A DNA stretch of 8,419 bases from contig JAJYAH010000274.1 in the NCBI GenBank assembly GCA_021779635.1, forward strand, positions 1-8,419, written 5' to 3'. The translations under genes were made by a program, and so were the position numbers. Each line of letters opens with the position of its first letter. Within the stretch, counting starts at the first letter, position 1. Below, in pieces: positions 1 to 8,161 of this stretch. The notes under the pieces are model-generated. The model saw only the letters and a list, made by a program, of their open reading frames with translations, made no database searches and was not told the origin of the DNA. Source of the stretch: Pseudomonadota bacterium. GTDB taxonomy: Bacteria; Pseudomonadota; Alphaproteobacteria; Rhizobiales; Xanthobacteraceae.

Positions 1-1
1 C

Positions 2-562
2 TATCTGCTCGAGGTGATCAACGACATCCTGGACATGTCGAAGATCGAAGCGGGCCGCATGAAGCTCGACATGGAATCGCTCGATCTGTCGAAGACGCTG
101 GCGGAATCGCTGCGCGTGATTTCCGGACGTGCCGACGACAAGCGACTGGTGCTCGATGCGGATATCGAGGGCGCCATTTCGGTGGTGGCCGACCGGCGCG
201 CGATCAAGCAGATCATCGTCAACCTGCTGTCGAACGCGGTCAAATTCACCCCCGATGGCGGCAGGGTGGTGGTCCGCAGCCGGTTGCGCAGCGATTGCAT
301 CGTTCTCACGATTGCCGACACCGGCATCGGAATCGCGCCGCAATCGCTGCTACGGCTCGGCAGGCCGTTCGAGCAGGTCGAGAGCCAGCTCACCAAGACC
401 TATCACGGCTCGGGACTGGGATTGGCGATCGCCCGATCGCTCACCAATCTGCATGGCGGATCGATGCGGCTGCGCTCAAGGCTCGGCACCGGCACCGTGG
501 TCTGCGTGTCCTTGCCGCGCGACGCGCGGCTCACCAGGGCGAACACCTCGGCGGCTGCTTAG
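2..562 (+). CDS. Sensor histidine kinase, C-terminal part (5' end outside window)
   Basis: The open frame enters from the left edge (first full codon at 2) and stops with TAG at 560-562, giving about 186 residues of a longer protein. It begins at the end of a HisKA dimerisation helix: the stretch INDILDMSKIEAG is the usual sequence some 40-50 residues after the phospho-accepting His, so the His itself lies upstream of the window. The HATPase_c domain follows with every box visible: N box (IIVNLLSNAVKFTP, about nt 212-253), G1 (DTGIGI, about nt 317-334), F box (RPFEQVES, about nt 362-385) and G2 (GSGLGLAIA, about nt 407-433). The protein ends about 40 residues after G2, with no receiver or other C-terminal domain. 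As a family it autophosphorylates with ATP and passes phosphate to a response regulator. The signal and partner cannot be read here. Its convergent orientation to the next gene gives no sign that it belongs to the formate locus. Confidence 0.93.
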   Translation, partial: YLLEVINDILDMSKIEAGRMKLDMESLDLSKTLAESLRVISGRADDKRLVLDADIEGAISVVADRRAIKQIIVNLLSNAVKFTPDGGRVVVRSRLRSDCIVLTIADTGIGIAPQSLLRLGRPFEQVESQLTKTYHGSGLGLAIARSLTNLHGGSMRLRSRLGTGTVVCVSLPRDARLTRANTSAAA

Positions 563-705
563 CCCTCAAGAGGATCCGGATCATTTGACCAACTTGCATC
601 GGCTTGCTTTTGCTTCAGATAGATTTCCCGTCTGAGGTGCGCTCGGAATTTAGGTCGCCTTCCACGCCTTCGTTGAGAATTGCTCTCGACATACCAGCGG
701 ACCGC

Positions 706-1599
706 TCAGCGATCCAGCGTCGGCGCGACTTCGCGCGCGATTTGCGCGAGTGCGGCGATCAGCGGCGTCAAGGGGTCGCGTTGCGGAACCACCAGCCCGA
801 CGCTGTAAGTCACGGTGGGATCGACGATGGGAATCGTCCGCACGGCGTCCGACAGGCCCAGCGTCCGCGCCAGCCTGGCCGGCATCACGCTGGCCCAGCG
901 TCCCGTCCGCACGTGGGTGTAGAGAACGATGATCGAATTCGAGGTCAGCGTCGGTGTCGCCTCGGCGCCGACCGATTTGAGCGCGCGGTCGATGATGCGG
1001 CGGTTCTGCATGTCCGGCGTCAACAGGCACAGCGGCACCTGCCCCACTTCCTTCCAGGTGACCTGCTCCCGGTCGCCGAACATGCTGTCCGGTGAGGTCA
1101 GCAATACATAGTTTTCATTGTAAAGCGGGATCGAGCGGACTTTGCCGAGCGGCTCGTTTTCCAGGTAGGTCAGGCCGGCATCGACCTCCAGATTTTCCAA
1201 CAGGCCAAGCACCGCGATGGACGTGCAGGAGACGATACGAAAACGCACATTGGGATGCCGGGCCCGGAATGGCGTGGTGAGGGAGGCGACCATGCCGAGC
1301 GCAGTCGGGATCGCGGCAATTCCGATCTCTCCGGAAAGGCCATCCTTGAGCGTTTTGATCTCCTGGCGCATCGCGCGGGCATCGCCGACGATGCGGCGCG
1401 CCCAGTCCAGCGTCCGCTCCCCTTCGGGCGTAAAACCCTGGAACCGCGAGCCGCGCTGCACCAACATGACGCCGAGCATTTCCTCGAGCTGCTTCAGGCT
1501 GGTCGACATCGTCGGCTGGGTCACGCCACAGGCCTCGGCGGCGCGTCCAAAGTGACGTTCCTTAGCCAGCGCCAGCAGCAGTTCAAGCTTTTCGATCAA
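706..1599 (-). CDS. LysR-family transcriptional regulator, divergent from the fds operon
   Basis: With the chosen start this is a 297-residue protein, the usual LysR length. Residues about 1-60 form the N-terminal winged helix-turn-helix (HFGRAAEACGVTQPTMS, then LKQLEEMLGVMLVQRG, then FTPEGE, the classic LysR order). A linker helix and a periplasmic-binding-protein-like effector domain (about 88-290) follow. I start it at TTG (1597-1599): it is preceded by AGAGAGG with a 7-base spacer, and it gives the family-typical beginning (M)IEKLELLLALAKERHFG. A GTG at 1636-1638 in the same frame would add 13 residues, but its only purine-rich stretch (GGGGA) sits 2 bases away, too close to serve. The gene is divergent from fdsG, the standard position for a LysR regulator and its target, so control of the formate dehydrogenase operon and of itself is likely; formate as effector is inference. 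A gene called fdsR controls fds in Cupriavidus, but I cannot establish orthology and leave the symbol empty. Confidence 0.92.
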   Translation of the reverse strand: MIEKLELLLALAKERHFGRAAEACGVTQPTMSTSLKQLEEMLGVMLVQRGSRFQGFTPEGERTLDWARRIVGDARAMRQEIKTLKDGLSGEIGIAAIPTALGMVASLTTPFRARHPNVRFRIVSCTSIAVLGLLENLEVDAGLTYLENEPLGKVRSIPLYNENYVLLTSPDSMFGDREQVTWKEVGQVPLCLLTPDMQNRRIIDRALKSVGAEATPTLTSNSIIVLYTHVRTGRWASVMPARLARTLGLSDAVRTIPIVDPTVTYSVGLVVPQRDPLTPLIAALAQIAREVAPTLDR

Positions 1600-1606
1600 A
1601 AAGACG

Positions 1607-1613
1607 CCTCTCT
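1607..1613 (-). promoter_or_regulatory. Ribosome binding site that decides the LysR start (TTG)
   Basis: On the minus strand the bases read AGAGAGG, followed by seven bases and then TTG at 1599-1597. The spacing and purine content are good for a Shine-Dalgarno site. This supports the TTG start over the GTG at 1638, whose upstream purines lie only two bases away. Confidence 0.6.
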
Positions 1614-1706
1614 TTTGCGCTTCGGCAACGAATACCACGGTCCCCGCCGGAAACAGGTAAAAAGCCGCATGAAAAAGGGGCCGCCATTGCCAGACTCATA
1701 CACATT

Positions 1707-1720
1707 CGATTTTCAAATCG
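1707..1720. promoter_or_regulatory. Perfect inverted repeat in the lysR-fdsG intergenic region, candidate operator
   Basis: CGATTT-TC-AAATCG is a 14-base palindrome with perfect 6-base arms. It lies 108 bases from the LysR start and 119 bases from the fdsG start. LysR regulators typically bind dyads of this size between themselves and a divergent target, so this is a reasonable recognition-site candidate. The symmetry has an even centre and does not contain a centred T-N11-A box, so it may be only half of the real site or unrelated. Confidence 0.35.
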
Positions 1721-1721
1721 C

Positions 1722-1744
1722 TTGATCTAATATTGTTATTGATC
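1722..1744. repeat. Direct repeat TTGATC (two copies, 17 bases apart)
   Basis: TTGATC occurs at 1722-1727 and again at 1739-1744, start to start 17 bases, directly beside the 1707-1720 palindrome. A related ATTGAT recurs at 1776-1781. Regular repeats of this kind in a regulator-target gap may be part of a binding array. Six bases is short enough for chance, so this is only suggestive. Confidence 0.25.
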
Positions 1745-1776
1745 GGCTTTCCGTATTGCAGCATGAGACAGCTTTA

Positions 1777-1805
1777 TTGATATCTGGATCGATTCCAGTT
1801 CTCAT
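1777..1805 (+). promoter_or_regulatory. Candidate sigma-70-type promoter for the fds operon
   Basis: TTGATA (1777-1782, five of six matches to the -35 consensus) is followed by a 17-base spacer and TCTCAT (1800-1805, four of six matches to the -10 consensus). Transcription would begin near 1812, leaving a leader of under 30 bases before fdsG. The dyad CTGGA-N5-TCCAG (1784-1798) lies inside the spacer and CTCATGAG (1801-1808) overlaps the -10, so a regulator bound there could block or assist polymerase. Assigned by eye only. Confidence 0.3.
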
Positions 1806-1838
1806 GAGTTGGTAATAAGCCTCTGATAGAGAAGGCGT

Positions 1839-2311
1839 ATGATGCCAACTTATGAGCCATGGGATGCCGCCCGCGGCGCCGAAATCATCACCGAGCACAC
1901 TAACGTTGAAGGGGCGACGCTGGTGATCCTGCACGCGCTGCAAGAAGCCTTCGGTTATGTGCCGGAGCCCGCGATTCCCATGATCGCGTCCGCGCTGAAT
2001 TTGTCGCGCGCCGAGGTCTATGGTGTGTTCACCTTCTATCATGATTTCCGGCACCAGCCCGCCGGCCGCCATGTGCTGAAACTATGCCGCGCTGAAGCCT
2101 GCCAGGCCGCCGGCGGCGATGCGCTGGCGGCGCGCGCGGAAGCCAAGCTCGGCATCGCCATCGGAAACACCACCGCCGACGAGCGGGTGACGCTGGAGCC
2201 GATCTATTGCCTCGGTCTGTGCGCCACCGCGCCGTCGGCGATGCTGGATGGGCGCCTGATCGGACGGCTGGATGAAGCGCGCATCGATGCGCTGGTCGCG
2301 GAGGCGCAGCG

Positions 2312-2315
<4 letters not shown>
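1839..2315 (+). CDS. fdsG: NAD+-dependent formate dehydrogenase gamma subunit
   Basis: This is a 158-residue protein of the NuoE / 24-kDa complex I family with a thioredoxin-like [2Fe-2S] ferredoxin fold. The helical N-terminal half contains LVILHALQEAFGYVPEPAI and AEVYGVFTFYHDF, both typical of NuoE/HoxE/FdsG. The four cluster ligands are Cys83 and Cys88 (KLCRAEACQ) and Cys124 and Cys128 (YCLGLCA). It forms an electron-transfer module with FdsB in the cytoplasmic formate dehydrogenase. The start is the first of two tandem ATG codons, preceded by AGAAGG five bases upstream; starting at the second ATG would shorten it by one residue. It is the first gene of the operon, and its stop overlaps the fdsB start as ATGA (2312-2315), a sign of translational coupling. 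No residue expected for function is missing. Confidence 0.95.
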
Positions 2316-3868
<1,553 letters not shown>

Positions 3869-3882
3869 AAAGGACGATTGCC

Positions 3883-6762
3883 ATGTCGCTGATCCAGGAA
3901 ACCGATTTCGGCACACCCCGCTCCAAATCCGAAACCATGATCACGCTGACCATCGATGGCCAGAGCATCACGGTGCCCGAGGGCACCTCGATCATGCGCG
4001 CGGCGATGGAGGCCGGCACCCAGATTCCGAAGCTCTGCGCCACCGACATGGTGGACGCGTTCGGCTCCTGCCGCATGTGCCTGATCGAGATCGAGGGCCG
4101 GGCCGGCACGCCGGCTTCCTGCACCACGCCCGCGATGCAGGGCCTCGTGGTCCACACCCAGACCGAGCGGCTGAAGAAGCTGCGCAAGGGCGTGATGGAG
4201 CTCTACATCTCCGACCATCCGCTGGACTGCCTGACTTGTGCGGCCAACGGCGACTGCGAATTGCAGGACATGGCGGGCGCGGTCGGCCTGCGCGACGTGC
4301 GTTACGGTTACGGAGGCGAGAACCATGTCTTCGCCAAGTCCAATGGCGCGGCCAACGCCGCCTGGATGCCAAAGGACGAATCCAATCCATATTTCACCTA
4401 TGAACCCTCGAAGTGCATTGTCTGCTCGCGCTGCGTCCGCGCCTGCGAGGAAGTGCAAGGCACCTTCGCCCTGACCATTTCCGGCCGCGGCTTCGAGAGC
4501 CGGGTTTCGCCCGGCATGAGCGAGAGTTTCCTCGGCTCCGAATGCGTCTCCTGCGGCGCCTGCGTGCAGGCCTGCCCCACCGCAACACTCACGGAAAAGT
4601 CCGTGATCGAAATCGGCCAGCCCGAGCACTCCGTGGTGACGACCTGTGCGTATTGCGGCGTCGGCTGCGCCTTCAAGGCCGAAATGCGCGGCGAGGAAGT
4701 CGTCCGCATGGTGCCGTACAAGGACGGCAAGGCCAATCGCGGTCATTCCTGCGTCAAGGGCCGTTTCGCCTGGGGCTACACCACCCACAAGGAGCGCATC
4801 CTCAATCCGATGATCCGCGAGAAGATCACCGACCCGTGGCGCGAGGTGTCATGGGACGAGGCGTTCAACCATGCGGCTTCCGAGTTCAGGCGGATTCAGG
4901 CGAAGTATGGCCGTACGTCCATCGGCGGGATCACGTCGTCGCGCTGCACCAACGAAGAAACCTATCTGGTGCAGAAGCTGGTTCGCGCCGGCTTCGGCAA
5001 CAACAATGTCGATACCTGCGCCCGCGTCTGCCATTCGCCGACCGGTTACGGCCTTGCCACCACCTTCGGTACCTCGGCAGGCACACAGGATTTCGATTCG
5101 GTCGAAGACACCGACGTGATGATGATCGTCGGCGCCAATCCGACCGATGCGCACCCGGTGTTCGCATCGCGCATGAAGAAGCGTCTGCGCGCGGGCGCCA
5201 AACTGATCGTGCTCGATCCGCGCCGCATCGACATCATCCGCTCCGCGCATGTCGAGGCGCAGCACCATCTGCCGCTGTTACCCGGCACCAACGTCGCCGT
5301 ATTGACCGCGATGGCCCACGTGATCGTTACCGAGGGTCTCGTCGACGAGGCCTTTGTGCGCGAGCGCTGCGACTGGAGCGAGTTCCAGGATTGGGCGCAG
5401 TTCGTCGCGCTGCCGAAAAACAGCCCGGAAGCGACCGCGATGGTGACCGGCGTCGATCCGAAGGAATTGCGCGCCGCGGCGCGATTGTTCGCCACCGGCG
5501 GCAACGGCGCGATCTATTACGGCCTCGGCGTCACCGAACACAGCCAGGGCTCAACCACCGTCATCGCGATCGCCAACCTGGCGATGGCGACCGGCAATAT
5601 CGGCCGCCCCGGCGTCGGCGTGAATCCATTGCGCGGCCAGAACAACGTGCAGGGTTCCTGCGACATGGGCTCGTTCCCGCATGAATTCTCGGGATACCGG
5701 CATGTCGGCATCGATTCCGTTCGTGAATCATTTGAATCGTTCTGGCACGTCAGCCTGGACAAGGAACCCGGTCTGCGCATTTCAAATATGTTCGACGCCG
5801 CCGTCGACGGCACCTTCATGGGGCTTTACGTGCAGGGCGAGGACATCCTGCAGTCCGACCCCAACACCAAGCATGTTGTGGCGGCGCTGTCGGCGATGGA
5901 ATGCGTGATCGTGCACGATCTCTTCCTGAACGAAACCGCCAACTACGCCCACATCTTCCTGCCGGGTTCGACCTTCCTCGAAAAGGACGGCACCTTCACC
6001 AACGCCGAGCGCCGTATCCAGCGCGTGCGCAAGGTGATGACGCCGCGCAACGGCTTGGCCGATTGGGAAGTGACCATCCGCCTCGGCGAGGCGATGGGCT
6101 ATGAAATGAAGTACAATCATCCTTCCGAGATCATGGACGAGATCGCCGCCCTGACGCCGACTTTCGCCGGCGTTTCCTATGCCAAGCTCGACGAACTCGG
6201 CTCGGTGCAGTGGCCCTGCAACGAGAAGGCGCCGGAAGGTACCCCGGTGATGCACATGGATGGCTTCGTGCGCGGCAAGGGCAAGTTCGTCATCACCGAA
6301 TATGTCGCCACCGACGAGCGTACCGGTCCTCGCTATCCGCTGCTGCTGACCACGGGCCGCATTCTCAGCCAGTACAATGTCGGCGCGCAGACCCGCCGCA
6401 CCGACAATATCATCTGGCACGAGGAAGACCGGCTGGAGATACACCCGCACGATGCCGAGCAGCGTGGCGTGCGCGACGGCGACTGGGTCCGGCTCGCCAG
6501 CCGCGCCGGCGAGACCACCTTGCGCGCGCTGATCACCGAGCGCGTGGCACCGGGCGTGGTCTACACCACCTTCCACCACCCGGACACCCAGGCCAACGTC
6601 ATCACGACCGAATATTCCGACTGGGCCACCAGCTGCCCGGAGTACAAGGTCACGGCGGTGCAGATCTCGCCCTCGAACGGTCCTTCCGAATGGCAAAAGG
6701 CCTATGAGGAGCAGGCCCGCCATAGCAGGCGCATCGCCGCAACCATCGAAGCAGCGGAGTAG
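3883..6762 (+). CDS. fdsA: NAD+-dependent formate dehydrogenase alpha subunit (molybdenum catalytic subunit)
   Basis: This 959-residue catalytic subunit oxidises formate to CO2 at a bis-MGD molybdenum centre in the cytoplasm. Domains in order: NuoG-like [2Fe-2S] ferredoxin with Cys52, Cys63, Cys66, Cys80; a His-ligated [4Fe-4S] site with His112, Cys116, Cys119, Cys125; two ferredoxin-type [4Fe-4S] sites (Cys178/181/184/188 and Cys221/224/227/231); the molybdopterin-proximal [4Fe-4S] site with Cys255, Cys258, Cys262, Cys290; then the molybdopterin oxidoreductase domain and the C-terminal dinucleotide-binding domain (about 850-940). In DTCARVCHSPT, Cys383 is the metal ligand and His384 its partner. 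Arg584 in LRGQNNVQG fits the substrate-site Arg. All three sit three residues earlier than the Rhodobacter capsulatus residues I recall (386, 387, 587). The ligand is Cys, not selenocysteine. The frame is open far upstream inside fdsB, but ATG 3883 has AAGGA (3870-3874) with an 8-base spacer and gives the family-typical N-terminus. Confidence 0.97.
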   Translation: MSLIQETDFGTPRSKSETMITLTIDGQSITVPEGTSIMRAAMEAGTQIPKLCATDMVDAFGSCRMCLIEIEGRAGTPASCTTPAMQGLVVHTQTERLKKLRKGVMELYISDHPLDCLTCAANGDCELQDMAGAVGLRDVRYGYGGENHVFAKSNGAANAAWMPKDESNPYFTYEPSKCIVCSRCVRACEEVQGTFALTISGRGFESRVSPGMSESFLGSECVSCGACVQACPTATLTEKSVIEIGQPEHSVVTTCAYCGVGCAFKAEMRGEEVVRMVPYKDGKANRGHSCVKGRFAWGYTTHKERILNPMIREKITDPWREVSWDEAFNHAASEFRRIQAKYGRTSIGGITSSRCTNEETYLVQKLVRAGFGNNNVDTCARVCHSPTGYGLATTFGTSAGTQDFDSVEDTDVMMIVGANPTDAHPVFASRMKKRLRAGAKLIVLDPRRIDIIRSAHVEAQHHLPLLPGTNVAVLTAMAHVIVTEGLVDEAFVRERCDWSEFQDWAQFVALPKNSPEATAMVTGVDPKELRAAARLFATGGNGAIYYGLGVTEHSQGSTTVIAIANLAMATGNIGRPGVGVNPLRGQNNVQGSCDMGSFPHEFSGYRHVGIDSVRESFESFWHVSLDKEPGLRISNMFDAAVDGTFMGLYVQGEDILQSDPNTKHVVAALSAMECVIVHDLFLNETANYAHIFLPGSTFLEKDGTFTNAERRIQRVRKVMTPRNGLADWEVTIRLGEAMGYEMKYNHPSEIMDEIAALTPTFAGVSYAKLDELGSVQWPCNEKAPEGTPVMHMDGFVRGKGKFVITEYVATDERTGPRYPLLLTTGRILSQYNVGAQTRRTDNIIWHEEDRLEIHPHDAEQRGVRDGDWVRLASRAGETTLRALITERVAPGVVYTTFHHPDTQANVITTEYSDWATSCPEYKVTAVQISPSNGPSEWQKAYEEQARHSRRIAATIEAAE

Positions 6763-6764
6763 CC

Positions 6765-7598
6765 GTGCACGAGCCGGTTCGCACCGTTGTTCGCAAGGTC
6801 TGGCGCGACGGCCGCGCCGGCGAAAGCGCGCGCATGATTCCGGAAGAGACCGCGCTGGCGCTGACCTACAATGGCGGCACCTATGCCGTGATGATGGGCA
6901 CGCCGCAGGATCTCGAGGACTTCGCCATCGGGTTCAGCCTGAACGAAGGCATCATCCAGGGCCTCGACGATATCGAAACGCTCGATGTCGTGAGTCTTGA
7001 TGAGGGCATGGAATTGCGGATGTGGCTGGCCCAATCCAGGGCGGACCGGCTGAGCGAGCGGCGGCGGCACATCGCAGGTCCCACCGGCTGCGGCATCTGC
7101 GGTATCGATTCAATCGCCGAGGCCATTCGGCCGGCTGCGGTGGTGGCGCCGGGCCGGTCGTTTTCGCCGCGAGAAATCACGGCGGCGATACAGAGCATCC
7201 CGCCGCTGCAAGCGATCAATATCGTGACGCGCGCGGTGCATGCCGCGGCGTTCTGGACGCCGGCAGCCGGCATCGTCGCGCTGCGCGAGGATGTCGGCCG
7301 TCACAACGCGCTCGACAAGCTCGCCGGCGCACTGGCGCAGCAAAAGGTTGCCGCCGGCGACGGCATGGTTCTGCTGACCAGCCGGGTCTCGGTCGAAATG
7401 GTGCAGAAGACCGCGGCGATGGGCGCGCCGTTGATGGTCGCCGTCTCGGCGCCGACGGCGCTGGCGGTGCGAATGGCTGACGCCGCCGGCATCACGCTGG
7501 CCGCGATTGCGCGTGCCGACGGGTTTGAAGTGTTCACGCATCCTGGCCGGATCGCGGCCGAGATCGCCGTCCAGGGAGCCGCTGCCCATGTCGCCTGA
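6765..7598 (+). CDS. fdhD: FdhD/FdsC, sulfurtransferase / molybdenum-cofactor chaperone for formate dehydrogenase
   Basis: This is a 277-residue FdhD-family protein. In Escherichia coli FdhD passes sulfur from IscS to the bis-MGD cofactor before it enters formate dehydrogenase; in fds operons the homologue is called FdsC and binds the cofactor for FdsA. The Cys pair is present as CGICG (Cys109, Cys112) in a loop after an Arg-rich segment. Other family motifs are EDFAIGFSLNEGII (51-64), the C-terminal REDVGRHNALDKLAGA and the LLTSRVSVEMVQKTA stretch. Its place between fdsA and fdsD matches the fdsGBACD order known from Rhodobacter and Cupriavidus. The GTG start lies two bases after the fdsA stop and has GGAG (6756-6759) with a 5-base spacer, inside the end of fdsA. 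Its 3' end overlaps fdsD by 11 bases. It could equally be labelled fdsC. Confidence 0.94.
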   Translation: MHEPVRTVVRKVWRDGRAGESARMIPEETALALTYNGGTYAVMMGTPQDLEDFAIGFSLNEGIIQGLDDIETLDVVSLDEGMELRMWLAQSRADRLSERRRHIAGPTGCGICGIDSIAEAIRPAAVVAPGRSFSPREITAAIQSIPPLQAINIVTRAVHAAAFWTPAAGIVALREDVGRHNALDKLAGALAQQKVAAGDGMVLLTSRVSVEMVQKTAAMGAPLMVAVSAPTALAVRMADAAGITLAAIARADGFEVFTHPGRIAAEIAVQGAAAHVA

Positions 7599-7812
7599 CC
7601 GGCTGATCTATATGGCCAACCAGATTGGCAAGTTCTTTGAGAGCCAGGGCCACGACAAGGCAGTGCCGGGAATTGCCGACCACATCCGGAAATACTGGGA
7701 ACCGCGGATGCGTTCGGCGATCTTTGCGCATCTCGACGCCGGTGGCGCCGGGCTCGATCCGGATGTGCGGGACGCGCTCGAGACGCTGAAGAGCGCGCAG
7801 ACGCAGCCCTAG
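7588..7812 (+). CDS. fdsD: Formate dehydrogenase delta subunit
   Basis: This is a short soluble protein of 74 residues, the size of FdsD family members. The start MSPDRLIYMANQIGKFFESQ and the HIRKYWEPRMR segment (about 32-42) are characteristic, with a predicted all-helical fold and no membrane segment or Cys. FdsD is a small accessory subunit found with the FdsABG complex; a role in stabilising the enzyme or helping cofactor insertion has been proposed, and its exact action cannot be read from sequence. ATG 7588 lies inside the last codons of fdhD (11-base overlap, different frame) and is preceded by GGGAG (7574-7578) with a 9-base spacer, so translation is probably coupled to fdhD. It is the last gene of the operon: its TAG stop (7810-7812) is part of the base of the following hairpin. 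Confidence 0.92.
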   Translation: MSPDRLIYMANQIGKFFESQGHDKAVPGIADHIRKYWEPRMRSAIFAHLDAGGAGLDPDVRDALETLKSAQTQP

Positions 7813-7857
7813 AGCGAGATGGCTTTTCCTCGAATTGCCATCTCGCTCTATCTTTTT
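7810..7857 (+). terminator. Strong hairpin with T-rich tail, likely fds operon terminator
   Basis: A perfect 14-base-pair stem joins 7810-7823 (TAGAGCGAGATGGC) and 7837-7850 (GCCATCTCGCTCTA) around a 13-base loop, which can fold a further TTC/GAA. The sequence TCTTTTTG follows directly. This is the form of a Rho-independent terminator. The stop codon of fdsD forms the foot of the left arm. The stem is long and only moderately GC-rich, and I remember closely similar palindromes at many sites in Bradyrhizobium genomes, so it may be a dispersed repeat that also terminates transcription. Confidence 0.6.
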
Positions 7858-7861
7858 GTTC

Positions 7862-7911
7862 GAGCATGATCTTTTTCGGAAAACCGGTACCCACTTTTCC
7901 GGACCATGCTC
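7862..7911. repeat. Palindromic intergenic repeat of Rhizobiales type
   Basis: Outer arms GAGCATGATC (7862-7871) and GACCATGCTC (7902-7911) pair at nine of ten positions. After a bulge of five T, inner arms CGGAAAA (7877-7883) and TTTTCCG (7895-7901) pair perfectly around an 11-base loop containing GGTACC. The wording (GAGCATGATC, then AAACCGGTACCCACTTTTC, then CATGCTC) is one I recognise from memory as scattered in hundreds of intergenic places in Bradyrhizobium, Rhizobium and relatives. Its function is unknown to me. It could act as a second transcription stop or an mRNA 3'-end stabiliser. Confidence 0.6.
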
Positions 7912-8161
7912 TAAGATCAGAGCCATTAGATCCGCGAATTCGATATCATCATCACCGTGAGCCGGATGGATTGATTTTGCGGCCTGCCGGCGCAGGTTCC
8001 CCACGCCGCAGACTTGACAAGTGAAGGCAGGGGATGATCTAGAAATATTCTAAATTGACCGATCACAGAAAGCGTTATGTGCGGATGAGCCTTTGGCAGG
8101 TCTGCTTACGTGGCATTGAAGCCGTGCGGCGGCAGGAGTGACAAGGCCAAGCGGAGCTTTG
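7912..8161. other. Non-coding gap between the repeat element and the last gene
   Basis: I see no convincing gene here. The region contains a short hairpin, CCTGC-CGGC-GCAGG (7983-7996), the candidate promoter at 8014-8043, an imperfectly flanked palindrome TAGAA-ATA-TTCTA (8040-8052) and a leader of about 110 bases. Its first part, up to about 7960, may still belong to the dispersed repeat. No tRNA or recognisable small RNA is visible. Confidence 0.5.
8014..8043 (+). promoter_or_regulatory. Possible promoter for the secreted-protein gene
   Basis: A perfect -35 hexamer TTGACA stands at 8014-8019. The best correctly spaced -10 is poor (TCTAGA at 8038-8043, 18-base spacer, three of six matches). 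A better hexamer, TATTCT (8046-8051), is 26 bases away, too far. The weak -10 and the overlapping TAGAA-ATA-TTCTA palindrome would suit an activator-dependent promoter, but this is a visual call only. Confidence 0.3.

Noticed and set aside
613..637. Possible terminator between the histidine kinase and the LysR gene (CTTCAGA / TCTGAGG stem)
   Set aside because: The stem is only seven pairs with one G-T wobble and an 11-base loop, and no T run follows on either strand. The nearby GATCCGGATC (573-582) is a loopless palindrome and cannot form a useful hairpin.
1745..1760. Possible sigma-54 promoter (GGC...TTGCA) upstream of fdsG
   Set aside because: The GG and GC doublets are separated by 11 bases and not the strictly required 10, and the -24 part is otherwise poor.
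5029..5031. Possible selenocysteine at the FdsA active site
   Set aside because: The metal-ligand codon is TGC (Cys383), an ordinary cysteine codon, and no in-frame TGA occurs in the gene.
4413..5684. Plus-strand 423-codon open frame inside fdsA
   Set aside because: Its extreme Arg/His richness and lack of any domain mark it as a +1-frame shadow of fdsA.
7534..8004. Minus-strand open frame of 156 codons across fdsD and the repeat element
   Set aside because: It is antisense to fdhD/fdsD and reads through both palindromes. The stretch EHGPEKWVPVFRK is the translation of the repeat, a type of spurious protein fragment that I recall from Rhizobiales annotations.
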